Below are positions 1-7,140 of a stretch of DNA of 17,747 nucleotides, in pieces. The first letter of the stretch is position 1. Each line of letters starts with the position of its first letter. Source of the DNA: an uncultured Oscillospiraceae bacterium (GTDB taxonomy: Bacteria; Bacillota; Clostridia; Oscillospirales; Oscillospiraceae). The stretch lies in the NCBI GenBank assembly GCA_934643765.1, contig CAKUCT010000015.1, forward strand, positions 1 through 17,747. The letters run 5' to 3'. The position numbers and the translations under genes were made by a program. A model generated the notes under the pieces. It worked only from the letters and a program-made list of their open reading frames with translations, did not search any database and was not told the origin of the DNA.

Positions 1-288
1 GCAACGATGGGAAGCGCCCGTCTTCTTGGCCGCGATCAGGAGATCGGAAGCATCGAGACCGGCAAATGCGCCGACTTCTTCCTGGTCAAAAAGTCCCGGC
101 TGGAGCTGGTCGGCGCCTGCTACGACCCGGGCTCGGTTCTGTGCACAGTCGGGCTCAAGGGCCCGGTTGATCTGACGGTTGTAAACGGCAAGCTCACCGT
201 CCAGGATGGCAAACTCCTTGGCGCGGACGAGGAAAAACTCGTTTTTGAAGCCGAACAGGAAGTCAAACGATATCTTGATATGCAGTAA
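1..288 (+). CDS. Amidohydrolase C-terminal fragment, 8-oxoguanine deaminase-like (5' end outside window)
   Basis: The reading frame is open from the first base, so the gene begins upstream and only about 95 C-terminal residues are visible. The stretch IGSIETGKCADFFLVK matches the G-x-I-x-x-G-x-x-AD-hydrophobic signature where amidohydrolase-superfamily enzymes return from the metal-binding barrel to the small beta-sandwich. It is followed by VDLTVVNGKLTVQDGKL, the usual closing strand pair. The segment between them (LELVGACYDPGSVLCTVG) resembles 8-oxoguanine deaminase and hydroxyatrazine-hydrolase-like members, which deaminate purine-like rings. The metal-binding histidines lie outside the window, so the substrate is inferred. 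A cytosine or guanine deaminase, or another AtzB-like hydrolase, remains possible. The gene is convergent with the long minus-strand operon. Confidence 0.7.
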   Translation, partial: ATMGSARLLGRDQEIGSIETGKCADFFLVKKSRLELVGACYDPGSVLCTVGLKGPVDLTVVNGKLTVQDGKLLGADEEKLVFEAEQEVKRYLDMQ

Positions 289-324
289 AAAAGAGCGTGT
301 CTGCACAGTTTGTGCAGACACGCT
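287..324 (-). terminator. Strong intrinsic terminator for the leftward operon
   Basis: Perfect 14-bp arms (294-307 AGCGTGTCTGCACA and 311-324) enclose a 3-nt loop. On the minus strand the stem is followed by C and then six T (A-run at 287-292), a classical rho-independent signal ending the rsgA-side transcription unit. On the plus strand no T-tract follows, so it should not efficiently stop the amidohydrolase transcript. The arms are identical to those of the hairpin at 526-556. Confidence 0.8.
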
Positions 325-328
325 AAAA

Positions 329-358
329 CTGCCAAAAAAGCGATTGCTTTTTTGGCAG
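329..358. repeat. Perfect 13-bp inverted repeat
   Basis: The arms CTGCCAAAAAAGC (329-341) and its exact reverse complement (346-358) enclose the loop GATT. The A6/T6 tracts lie inside the stem, not after it, so it is not a typical terminator on either strand. Confidence 0.75.
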
Positions 359-367
359 AAGGGATTG

Positions 368-428
368 CGCCTCGACTACGCGCATAATTCGGGCACTGTA
401 GGTGCCCGAATTCCACACTTGCGAGGCG
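368..428. repeat. Nested inverted repeats
   Basis: The inner hairpin has 11-bp perfect arms AATTCGGGCAC (386-396) and 402-412 with loop TGTAG. An outer 7-bp pairing CGCCTCG (368-374) with CGAGGCG (422-428) would extend it as a long stem interrupted by an internal loop. Confidence 0.65.
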
Positions 429-434
429 AGTCGT

Positions 435-467
435 ATAAAACGCCACGCACAGGTCGCGGCGTTTTAT
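435..467. repeat. 10-bp inverted repeat, possible bidirectional terminator
   Basis: The arms ATAAAACGCC (435-444) and GGCGTTTTAT (458-467) enclose a 13-nt loop. GC-rich inner stem and A/T outer tracts are seen on both strands, a layout found in bidirectional terminators, but the loop is large and the T-tract short. Confidence 0.45.
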
Positions 468-479
468 GATTTACACTTT

Positions 480-501
480 ATTTCGCCCTGCGGGGCGAAA
501 T
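480..501. repeat. 9-bp inverted repeat
   Basis: The arms ATTTCGCCC (480-488) and GGGCGAAAT (493-501) are perfect with loop TGCG. No T-tract follows on either strand. Confidence 0.6.
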
Positions 502-525
502 TATACAAAGGTTTTTGACGCGCTG

Positions 526-564
526 AGCGTGTCTGCACAAGCTGTGCAGACACGCTTTTTGTTT
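526..564 (+). terminator. Strong intrinsic terminator for the plus-strand amidohydrolase transcript
   Basis: The arms at 526-539 and 543-556 are perfect over 14 bp with loop AGC. TTTTGTTT follows on the plus strand. The arms match those of the 294-324 hairpin exactly and only the loop differs. It lies about 240 nt after the amidohydrolase stop codon, so that mRNA would carry a long, highly structured 3' tail. Confidence 0.75.
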
Positions 565-573
565 ACCTCAGTT

Positions 574-594
574 GACGCTTCAGGCGTCTTTTTT
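574..594 (+). terminator. Weak back-up terminator candidate
   Basis: GACGC (574-578) pairs with GCGTC (584-588), extendable by a G-T wobble, and six T follow (589-594). The stem is short and overlaps the last codons of the minus-strand small gene, whose AAA-AAA lysine codons make the T-run, so it may be fortuitous. Confidence 0.35.
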
Positions 595-753
595 ATCCCT
601 CTTGATTGCCCGCAGGATGCAAAGTCCCATTGCAAGAATCGGAAACAAAACGCGCAGACAGGTAAATCCCGCCGGCTGCAAGCCAATATTGGCGTCCAGT
701 ATCAGCCCGGCAAGCCACGCCAGAACTGTCCAGACAATCGCCTGTAAATACAT
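580..753 (-). CDS. Small two-helix membrane protein (57 aa), unrecognised
   Basis: I do not recognise a family. The frame runs ATG (753-751) to TGA (582-580). It starts only five bases after the rsgA stop codon and has a ribosome binding site, GAGAGG (762-767), 8 nt upstream, embedded in the last rsgA codons. That spacing strongly suggests a real, translationally coupled gene. The protein has two hydrophobic segments, residues 3-19 (LQAIVWTVLAWLAGLIL) and about 33-50 (CLRVLFPILAMGLCILRA), joined by a loop containing D20 and P27. A basic tail KRDKKDA follows. The positive tail suggests both ends face the cytoplasm. In Bacillus, rpe and thiN follow rsgA; this gene occupies that place. The function is unknown. 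It could be a small membrane-associated regulator or an orphan. Confidence 0.7.
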   Translation of the reverse strand: MYLQAIVWTVLAWLAGLILDANIGLQPAGFTCLRVLFPILAMGLCILRAIKRDKKDA

Positions 754-758
754 TTTGT

Positions 759-1643
759 TTACCTCTCTTTCAGCTCCCAGGGTTTGATCTCCTTTGCCAG
801 CTCATAAAGCCGCTTATAGCTCTCATAGCGCGTCGGCTCCAGCTTTCCTTCTTCCAGCGCCGCGCGCACGGCGCAGCCCGGCTCCTTGAGATGCGCGCAG
901 TCCGGGAACTGGCACTTTCCAAGAAACGGCGCGAAATCCGCAAACGCATACTGTAGCTGCTCTTTGAGCACCAGATCCATCCGCTCGGTGTCAAACGACG
1001 AAAAGCCCGGCGTATCAGCCACAAAGGTATCGTTTCCCAGCGCGTAGAGTTCAATGTGCCGCGTCGTGTGCCGCCCGCGGCCAAGCTTTTCCGATACCTC
1101 GCCGACAGCCAGCTGCAGCTCGGGGCAGAGGCTGTTTAAAATGCTCGACTTGCCGACACCGGAGTTTCCCGTGAAGGCCGAGAGCCTGCCGGAAATCGCC
1201 TGCCGCAGCCCGCTGATGCCTTCTCCGGTTTCAGCACTGGTCACAATCACGCGGAATCCCGCCCGCCGGTATATCCCGGCCAGGCGCTCTCCCGGCTCCA
1301 GATCGTTCTTGTTCACACAGATCAGCGGTTCCACGCCCTGCTGGCCCGCGATGGCCAGCACGCGGTCCATGAGAAATGGCTCTGTCTGCGGAATGGCGCA
1401 GGACGCCAGAATCACCAGCAAATCCACATTGGCAACCGCCGGGCGGATGAAACTGTTCTTCCGCGGCAGAATCTCATCGACCGTGCCGCTCTTGCCGCTG
1501 CGCGAAATCGTCACAAAATCGCCGACCAGCGGCGAGATGCCTTCCTTCCGGAACTTGCCGCGCGCGCGGCACTCCACCACGCCGTCTGCCGTCTGCACAT
1601 AATAGAACCCGCTCAGGGCCTTGATAATCCTGTTTTTCTCCAT
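759..1643 (-). CDS. rsgA: Ribosome small-subunit-dependent GTPase A (RsgA/YloQ/CpgA)
   Basis: This circularly permuted GTPase helps late maturation of the 30S subunit and is released by GTP hydrolysis. At 294 residues it is normal length. The N-terminal OB fold (about residues 1-68) is followed by the motifs in permuted order: G4 NKND (111-114), the P-loop GNSGVGKS (159-166), the switch region GRGRHTTRH (188-196) and G3 DTPG (210-213). The C-terminal zinc site has C244, C249, H251 and C257. Its ATG overlaps the prkC stop codon in a TAATG arrangement. The only upstream SD-like sequence is a weak GGCGGG, so expression probably depends on translational coupling to prkC. In Bacillus subtilis the same pair occurs and PrkC phosphorylates CpgA, so co-expression here is expected. 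Confidence 0.97.
   Translation of the reverse strand: MEKNRIIKALSGFYYVQTADGVVECRARGKFRKEGISPLVGDFVTISRSGKSGTVDEILPRKNSFIRPAVANVDLLVILASCAIPQTEPFLMDRVLAIAGQQGVEPLICVNKNDLEPGERLAGIYRRAGFRVIVTSAETGEGISGLRQAISGRLSAFTGNSGVGKSSILNSLCPELQLAVGEVSEKLGRGRHTTRHIELYALGNDTFVADTPGFSSFDTERMDLVLKEQLQYAFADFAPFLGKCQFPDCAHLKEPGCAVRAALEEGKLEPTRYESYKRLYELAKEIKPWELKER
762..768 (-). promoter_or_regulatory. Ribosome binding site of the 57-aa protein, inside rsgA
   Basis: Minus-strand AGAGAGG overlaps the last rsgA codons and stands 8 nt before the ATG at 753. It supports the small ORF as a real gene. Confidence 0.65.
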
Positions 1644-3922
1644 TATCCCGCCAACGAATCAAAATCAATTTCCTGTGTATCGTACAAAACGCCGTCCAGA
1701 TATACATCCACACTCTGCACGCCGTTGCCCGCGACCTGAATGCGGATGGAGCGGCTCGGCTCCTGGGTCATATCCACAGTATAGGGCCCCGACTGCAGTT
1801 CGCCGCCCACTTTGACGGATACCTCATAAATCCCGCTCATGCTCGGCATCCGGACGGCAATCTCGGTAATCACAGGCTCCTGCTTCTGCGTGACCTCGAC
1901 GCGGATCATCTGCGTGTTGACAGAGGTGTGGCTCTCGCCCAGCGTGTTGACGATCTTGCAGAAATAGTACCAGGTGCCTTCCTTGCTTGTGTCGATCTTG
2001 CAGGTGGTGTTGTCCTTGCCGCTTCTGGAGACAAGCTCCGCGTCGGCCACATTTCCGGACTCCGAAACATACCATGCGTAGGTCAGCTCGCCGTCGTCTG
2101 AAACCTCAGCCTTGACCTGCAGCGTCAGACTGTCTCCGACCTCTACGCTCGCATCCTGCGACAGTGTGCGGATCAAAGGCTCCTGCGCCTCCTCGGGTCC
2201 CTTGGAAGCCTGGAGGTTGATGACCGTCCCGGCCTTCACCTCTTCGCCCGCATCGATCGACTGGAACGTGACCGTGCCCTCCGGCAGATCGCTGTCCACG
2301 TATTTGACCATGCCCTTGCTGAGCCCCTCGGCCTCAATCGCGTCCAGGGCTTCGTCCACGTCGCTTCCGATCAGCGACGGCACCTTGACAAGCTCAATGG
2401 GAATGCCGGTGCTGACCACCAGCGTGACGCTCTGGCCGTCCGTGAGCGGCTCATCACGCTCCGGAACTGTCCGGATGACATAGCCGTCGGTATAGACATC
2501 GCTCTGCTGATACTCGACGGAAATGTCCAGCGTAATTGGCAGCGACGTGAGATAACTCTGCGCGTTTTCCAGCGGCAGATTGACAAGGTTCGGCATGGTG
2601 TTGCTCTCAATGCCGGTCGAAAGCGTCAGCTCAATCGTGGAGCCCGCCTTGACCATCGTGCCTGCGTCCGTGCTCTGCTCGATGACGTAGCCGCTCTCAT
2701 ATGCGTCGCTCGCCCGGTGGTCCGTCACCTCAAATTTCAGCTCCGGATACTGCGTCTGGTCAAAATTCTCAAAATATTTTCCAACCAGCTGCGGAACCTC
2801 AACCTCCTCAGTCCTTGTGAATAGGTCCGAGAAGAAATAGGAATACAGGAAATATCCGATGCCCAGAATTGCCAGCACAATGCACACAATGCCGGCCGTC
2901 AGGGCAATATTGCTCCCGCGCTTGCCGGAGGTGCTCTCCTGCTGCTGCGCCGGCTGCTGTCTGCGCTGCGGAATAGACACGCGCGTTGGCTGCTTGCGCT
3001 CGCGGCGCGGAAGCGACGTCGGCAGATATTCCGGGTCGTTGATCAGACGCTCGACATCAAATGCGTCCTGATCGTCTGTAAAATCAAACACAACATTCGG
3101 ATTTTTCCGGAAAATCTCCAGATCTGCCAGCATTCTCGACGCCGAAGGGTAACGTTTGGAAATATCCGCCGCCATGGCGTGCATGGTGATCTGCTCCAGC
3201 CCCTCCGGAATTTCCGGGTTCAGCTCGCGCGGCATCACTGGCTTGGCGTTGATATGCTGAATCGCAACCGCAACCGGCGTGTCGCCGTCAAACGGCGGCC
3301 GGCCCGTCAGCATCTCATACATGACAACGCCGAGAGAATAGAGGTCGGAGCGGTAGTCGACATGTCCGCCCTTGGCCTGCTCGGGAGAAATATAGTGCAC
3401 CGAGCCCAGCGCCTCGCGCGTAAGCGTATTCTGCGCGGAGGAAATGCGCGCAATGCCGAAGTCCGCAACCTTCACGCTGCCGTCTTTGAGAATCATGATA
3501 TTGTGTGGCTTGATGTCGCGGTGAATGATGCCGCGCGAGTGCGCGTGCTCAAGCGCTTTGGCGATCTGGGTAGAAAAATGAAGCGCTTCTCTCCAGTTTA
3601 GCTTCCCCTTCTGCTCCAGATACTGCTTGAGCGTGATGCCCTCAATGAGCTCCATGACAATATAGTCCAGATTGTTTGAATGCGACACATCGTAGACGCT
3701 GACGATATTCGGATGCGACAGCATTGCAACCGCCTGCGACTCGGCATGGAAGCGTCTGCGGAACTCCTCATCCTGCGACAGCTCCTGCTTCAGCACCTTA
3801 ATGGCAACGAGGCGGTTGAGACGGTTGCACCGGGCCTTGTAGACCACGGCCATGCCGCCCGTTCCGATGACCTCGAGAATTTCGTATCGATTATCCAACA
3901 GCGTTCCTATGTATTGATCCAT
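1643..3922 (-). CDS. prkC: PASTA-domain Ser/Thr protein kinase PrkC (Stk/PknB family) with extra Ig-like module
   Basis: Membrane kinase that senses muropeptides or lipid II through external PASTA repeats and phosphorylates cytoplasmic targets. The kinase domain covers residues 10-270: glycine loop GTGGMAVV (20-27), K42, HRDIKPHN (134-141), DFG (154-156), an activation loop with T166/T168, and SPEQAKGG. A basic linker (305-335) precedes one transmembrane helix (about 338-364). Three PASTA repeats follow (about 374-437, 441-506, 511-574). Residues about 583-677 look like an extra Ig-like domain (TYAWY ... WYYFCKIVN), and 682-757 resemble the terminal Ig-like domain known from Firmicutes PrkC. 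At 759 residues it is about 110 longer than the Bacillus protein. The start has an AGGAG site 7 nt upstream. prpC lies 71 nt upstream; rsgA overlaps downstream. Confidence 0.97.
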   Translation of the reverse strand: MDQYIGTLLDNRYEILEVIGTGGMAVVYKARCNRLNRLVAIKVLKQELSQDEEFRRRFHAESQAVAMLSHPNIVSVYDVSHSNNLDYIVMELIEGITLKQYLEQKGKLNWREALHFSTQIAKALEHAHSRGIIHRDIKPHNIMILKDGSVKVADFGIARISSAQNTLTREALGSVHYISPEQAKGGHVDYRSDLYSLGVVMYEMLTGRPPFDGDTPVAVAIQHINAKPVMPRELNPEIPEGLEQITMHAMAADISKRYPSASRMLADLEIFRKNPNVVFDFTDDQDAFDVERLINDPEYLPTSLPRRERKQPTRVSIPQRRQQPAQQQESTSGKRGSNIALTAGIVCIVLAILGIGYFLYSYFFSDLFTRTEEVEVPQLVGKYFENFDQTQYPELKFEVTDHRASDAYESGYVIEQSTDAGTMVKAGSTIELTLSTGIESNTMPNLVNLPLENAQSYLTSLPITLDISVEYQQSDVYTDGYVIRTVPERDEPLTDGQSVTLVVSTGIPIELVKVPSLIGSDVDEALDAIEAEGLSKGMVKYVDSDLPEGTVTFQSIDAGEEVKAGTVINLQASKGPEEAQEPLIRTLSQDASVEVGDSLTLQVKAEVSDDGELTYAWYVSESGNVADAELVSRSGKDNTTCKIDTSKEGTWYYFCKIVNTLGESHTSVNTQMIRVEVTQKQEPVITEIAVRMPSMSGIYEVSVKVGGELQSGPYTVDMTQEPSRSIRIQVAGNGVQSVDVYLDGVLYDTQEIDFDSLAG

Positions 3923-3993
3923 AAGATTGCTCCTTCCGCATAGTATCGCCGGAACCCGTTTGCCGGCCCGCGCTCATCTGCGCTGCACGCGCG

Positions 3994-4725
3994 TCAGATC
4001 AGCGCCATCGTCACCGTCACATTGTCCGGTGCGCCGCGGTTTTTTGCGATATGCAAAAGCCTTTGGCAGCAGTCGCTCTTGCGCACGCCGTGCGCCACCT
4101 CAAACAGCATCTCCTGATCGGCCATCACGTTGGACAGGCCGTCGGAGCAAAGAAGCAGGCAGTCGTCGCGCCGAAGCTTTTGAATATACACGTCCCCTTC
4201 CACCGCGGGCTCGGTGCCTACGGCGCGGGTAATCACATTTTTCCCAGGGTGGTTCTTGGCCTGCTCCTGCGTCAGTTCGCCCCGCTTGACCATAAACTCC
4301 ACCATTGAGTGATCGGTTGTCAGCAGATGCACGCCATCGGCCGAAAACTGATAGGCCCGGCTGTCTCCGACGTTGATAATCACCGCCGTATCATGCAGCA
4401 CCAGCGCCGCGACGAGCGTTGTTCCCATGCCGGTAAAATCATCGCTGAGCTGCGCCTGCTCATAAACTGCGTTATTGGCAAGCTCCAGCGCGCCGCGCAG
4501 TATTTCCGCCGCGCGCTCTGTCGTCATCCCGGCCTTCTGGCCGCGGCGCACCTCGTCGGTAAATACGTCCACGGCAAGCTTGCTTGCCACGTTTCCGGAC
4601 TTTGCCCCGCCCATGCCGTCGCAGACAATCATCAGCGCGCGGTCTCTGGAAAAAGAGACAATGGCATAGGAATCCTGATTTTGTTCGCGCAGATTGCCGG
4701 GATCGGTCAGTCCCCAAAGCTGCAT
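3994..4725 (-). CDS. prpC: PP2C-type Ser/Thr phosphatase PrpC/Stp
   Basis: Metal-dependent phosphatase that reverses phosphorylation by PrkC, encoded just before it in the same operon. The 243-residue protein shows the full PP2C signature: R13-x-x-NQD (13-18), CDGMGG (35-40), GMGTT (99-103), GDSR (120-123), TTDHS (136-140), SDGLS (194-198) and DNVTV (234-238). These include the metal-binding aspartates. I chose the ATG at 4725 because GGAGG stands 7 nt upstream and the protein then begins MQLWGLTDPG, as in homologues. An in-frame ATG at 4746 would add seven residues that include the ribosome binding site itself. No membrane segment is seen, so it is cytoplasmic. Confidence 0.96.
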   Translation of the reverse strand: MQLWGLTDPGNLREQNQDSYAIVSFSRDRALMIVCDGMGGAKSGNVASKLAVDVFTDEVRRGQKAGMTTERAAEILRGALELANNAVYEQAQLSDDFTGMGTTLVAALVLHDTAVIINVGDSRAYQFSADGVHLLTTDHSMVEFMVKRGELTQEQAKNHPGKNVITRAVGTEPAVEGDVYIQKLRRDDCLLLCSDGLSNVMADQEMLFEVAHGVRKSDCCQRLLHIAKNRGAPDNVTVTMALI

Positions 4726-4732
4726 GGCTCTT

Positions 4733-4739
4733 CCTCCTT
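4733..4739 (-). promoter_or_regulatory. Ribosome binding site fixing the prpC start
   Basis: Minus-strand AAGGAGG lies 7 nt before the ATG at 4725 and is inside the alternative longer reading frame, which argues against the ATG at 4746. Confidence 0.8.
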
Positions 4740-4748
4740 CAAACATTT

Positions 4749-5801
4749 TTATGCGTGTGCGCCGCTTTGTTCCGGAGCGGCTTCAAATTTTCTTCTCAAC
4801 TGGCCGCACGACGCGTCGATATCGCTGCCAAGCGTCCGGCGGACCGTCGCGGTAATGCCGTGCTGCTGCAAAATGCTCTGAAACTTTGCTATGGCCTCGC
4901 GCGAGCTCGTGTGAAGGCCCGTCTCCGCAACGTCGTTGAGCGGAATCATATTGACGTGCGCACCCATGCCTGAGAGCTTTCTGGCCAGCAGCTCCGCCTG
5001 CTCCGGGCTGTCGCTGACGCCGGAGATCATCGTGTATTCAAAAGACACCCGCCGGCCGGTCATCTCATAGTAGTCCTTGCAGGCCGCCAGCAGCTCTTCC
5101 ACATTCCAGCGCTTGTTGACCGGCATAATTTTATTTCTCGACGCATTGTCCGGCGAATGCAGCGACACCGAAAGTGTCAGCTGCAGCTTCCGCTCTGCCA
5201 GAAGCCGGATTTTATCGACCAGACCGCAGGTGGACAGGCTGATGTGCCGCATGCCGATGTTCATGCCGTCCGGGCTGTTGACCAGCTCCAGAAACTGCAT
5301 CACCGCGTCAAAATTGTCAAGCGGCTCTCCGATGCCCATCAGAACGATGTTGGAAATCGGAAGGCCGGAATCGATCTGGCTGAAAAGCACCTGGTCCAGA
5401 AGCTCCGAGGGCTTTAATCTTCGCACAAGGCCGCCGAGCGTGGACGCACAGAATTTGCAGCCCATCGGGCAGCCGACCTCTGAGGAGATGCAGACCGTGT
5501 TCCCGTGGTGGTACTGCATAACGACAGACTCCACGCAGTTTCCGTCTGCCAGCTGCCAGAGATATTTGATCGTCCCATCCTTCCGCGACACCTGCTTGCG
5601 CGCAACCTTCGGCGCGGTGATCTCATAGCGCTCCGCCAGCTTCGCGCGCAGCGGCTTTGAGAGATTGCTCATCTCATCGAAGCTCGTCGCGCCGCGGTGC
5701 AGCCAGACAAAGACCTGCTTGGCCCGGAATTTTGGCTCGCCCATACCGGCGAACGCCGCCTCCATCTGGGCAAGCGTCATGGATTTGAGATCTTCTTTCA
5801 T
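4749..5801 (-). CDS. rlmN: 23S rRNA (adenine2503-C2)/tRNA-A37 methyltransferase RlmN
   Basis: Radical-SAM enzyme that methylates C2 of A2503 in the peptidyl-transferase centre and A37 of some tRNAs. At 350 residues it has standard length. The iron-sulfur cluster ligands are C111, C115 and C118 in CPMGCKFC. The SAM-binding GEP motif is at 158-160 (MGIGEPLDN). The methyl-carrying cysteine is C332 in SDIDASCGQL. The N-terminal region (FRAKQVFVWLH) is the usual RNA-binding helical part. The start overlaps the rsmB stop by 4 nt (ATGA), with GAGG 8 nt upstream inside rsmB. The cysteine arrangement matches RlmN. I did not test for the related Cfr, but a housekeeping position argues for RlmN. Confidence 0.96.
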   Translation of the reverse strand: MKEDLKSMTLAQMEAAFAGMGEPKFRAKQVFVWLHRGATSFDEMSNLSKPLRAKLAERYEITAPKVARKQVSRKDGTIKYLWQLADGNCVESVVMQYHHGNTVCISSEVGCPMGCKFCASTLGGLVRRLKPSELLDQVLFSQIDSGLPISNIVLMGIGEPLDNFDAVMQFLELVNSPDGMNIGMRHISLSTCGLVDKIRLLAERKLQLTLSVSLHSPDNASRNKIMPVNKRWNVEELLAACKDYYEMTGRRVSFEYTMISGVSDSPEQAELLARKLSGMGAHVNMIPLNDVAETGLHTSSREAIAKFQSILQQHGITATVRRTLGSDIDASCGQLRRKFEAAPEQSGAHA

Positions 5802-7105
5802 ACGTTCTTCCTCAGTTTGCAGATAAAAAAGCCATCTGCTGCGTCGCGCTGCGGCAAAAGCGTCAGCATGCCGTTATTTTCCGTTTGGAACCGCTCCGGC
5901 GTCCGGAACGGCTCGCAGGAAAACTCCGGATGCAGCGTCAAAAACGCCTGCACCACGTCTTCATTTTCCCGCTTCAAAACGGTGCATGTGCTGTAGACCA
6001 GCGCGCCGCCGGGCTTTACATACCGGCTCACATTTTCTAAAATCGCCGCCTGCACCGCGGGAAGATGCTCCAGCGGGGCAAGCTCTTTATATCGGATATC
6101 CGGCTTTTTGCGGATGACCCCGAGCCCTGAGCACGGTACATCGGCAATCACAACGTCAAAGCCGTTTTCAAATTCTTCGTAAAACTTCGAAGCGTCGGCC
6201 TGCCGCGCCCCAATGATCGAGATGCCAAGGCGCTGCGCGCCTTTTTCAATCAGCTGCAATTTATGCGCATGGATATCGCAGGACGTAATGCTTCCCGTGT
6301 TATCCATCGCCATGGCCGCGGCAAAGCTCTTGCCGCCCGGCGCCGCGCAGGTATCCAGCACGCGCATCCCAGCTCTCACGCCCGCTGCCTGCGCGGCAAG
6401 CTTGGCTGACGGGTCCTGCACGTAGACCTTTCCCGCCTCAAACAGGTCAAGCTTTGAAAGCTCCCCTGTTCCGCGCACAAGATAGCAGCCGCCCAGCCAC
6501 GGGTGCTTTTCAAAGGAAATGCCCTGCGCCAGAAAGGCGTCTTCCACCTCCTGCGCGTCTGCAAGCAGCGGATTGACCTGCAGACAGGTCGGGACCGGCT
6601 CATTGCCGGCCTTCAAGAATGCCTCAATTTGATCTTCTCCGAGGCTGTCCGCCAAAAGCTCCACCAGCGCCTGGGGGTAGCTGCAGCGCGTGGCAAGATC
6701 CTGCGGCATCTGGAGTTCATCCTTCCTCCGCGCCAGCGCGCGCAGGGCGCCGTTTGCCATGCCGGCGGCCTTTATGTTTACATAACGCTTTGTCTGCTCG
6801 ACCGCCGCGTTCACCGCTGCCGAATCCGGAATCTTATCCAGCAGCAGAATCTGATACGCCGCCAGCCGCAGCACATCCAGCATCGCCGGCTGCAGCTTTT
6901 CAAGCGGCATCGCCACCACCTGTGCAAGATAAAAATCCAGCAGCATCCGGTTCTGCATCACGCCGTAGACCAGCTGCGCGCACAGCGCCGCGTCGCGCCG
7001 CTCGAGCCGGTCCCGCGCGGTATATTCTTTTAAAATGCCGTCTGACCAGGCGCCCTGCCTGCGGCAGGCGATGAGCGCGGTCAGCGCCGTTGTTCTTGCA
7101 TCCAT
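5798..7105 (-). CDS. rsmB: 16S rRNA (cytosine967-C5)-methyltransferase RsmB (Sun)
   Basis: SAM-dependent enzyme that makes m5C967 in 16S rRNA. The 435-residue protein has an N-terminal NusB-like RNA-binding domain (about residues 1-130), a linker, and a Rossmann methyltransferase domain. Visible motifs are the SAM loop DTCAAPGGKS (251-260), DVPCSGLG (322-329) with C325, and YSTC (371-374) with the catalytic C374. The ATG at 7105 has AGGA five nt upstream within an intercistronic region of 38 nt that can form competing hairpins (see 7108-7140). It overlaps rlmN by 4 nt. In many Clostridia a zinc metallopeptidase gene sits between fmt and rsmB; none is present here. Confidence 0.96.
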   Translation of the reverse strand: MDARTTALTALIACRRQGAWSDGILKEYTARDRLERRDAALCAQLVYGVMQNRMLLDFYLAQVVAMPLEKLQPAMLDVLRLAAYQILLLDKIPDSAAVNAAVEQTKRYVNIKAAGMANGALRALARRKDELQMPQDLATRCSYPQALVELLADSLGEDQIEAFLKAGNEPVPTCLQVNPLLADAQEVEDAFLAQGISFEKHPWLGGCYLVRGTGELSKLDLFEAGKVYVQDPSAKLAAQAAGVRAGMRVLDTCAAPGGKSFAAAMAMDNTGSITSCDIHAHKLQLIEKGAQRLGISIIGARQADASKFYEEFENGFDVVIADVPCSGLGVIRKKPDIRYKELAPLEHLPAVQAAILENVSRYVKPGGALVYSTCTVLKRENEDVVQAFLTLHPEFSCEPFRTPERFQTENNGMLTLLPQRDAADGFFICKLRKNV

Positions 7106-7107
7106 AC

Positions 7108-7140
7108 GCGTCCTGTTCCGGACGCCAGGATAGCGTCCTG
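7108..7140 (-). promoter_or_regulatory. Possible alternating hairpin before rsmB
   Basis: The fmt-rsmB gap contains CAGGACGC twice (minus strand, 7140-7133 and 7115-7108) with GCGTCC (7125-7120) between. GCGTCC can pair either with the upstream copy (loop 7 nt) or with the downstream copy (loop 6 nt), which holds the AGGA that would serve as the rsmB ribosome binding site. The structures exclude each other. A regulatory role is only inference. Confidence 0.3.

Larger units (their letters stand above)
294..588. repeat. Palindrome cluster between convergent genes
   Basis: This stretch of about 295 bases carries no credible plus-strand gene, only the very end of the small minus-strand gene at its right edge. 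It holds at least seven inverted repeats in a row: 294-324 (14-bp arms), 329-358 (13), 386-412 (11) nested in a 7-bp outer pairing 368-374/422-428, 435-467 (10), 480-501 (9), 526-556 (14) and 574-588 (5-6). The two 14-bp hairpins at the ends share identical arms. It may be a cluster of terminators, a decayed palindromic repeat element, or a structured RNA. The sequence alone does not decide. Confidence 0.6.

Noticed and set aside
206..469. Plus-strand 87-codon open frame overlapping the end of the amidohydrolase
   Set aside because: It is out of frame with a clear enzyme C-terminus and consists of translated hairpins.
289..579. CRISPR array
   Set aside because: The repeats are palindromes of different sequence with no regular spacer length, and no cas gene is present.
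466..747. Plus-strand 93-codon open frame over the palindrome cluster
   Set aside because: It crosses the strong plus-strand terminator and lies antisense to the better-supported small membrane protein gene.
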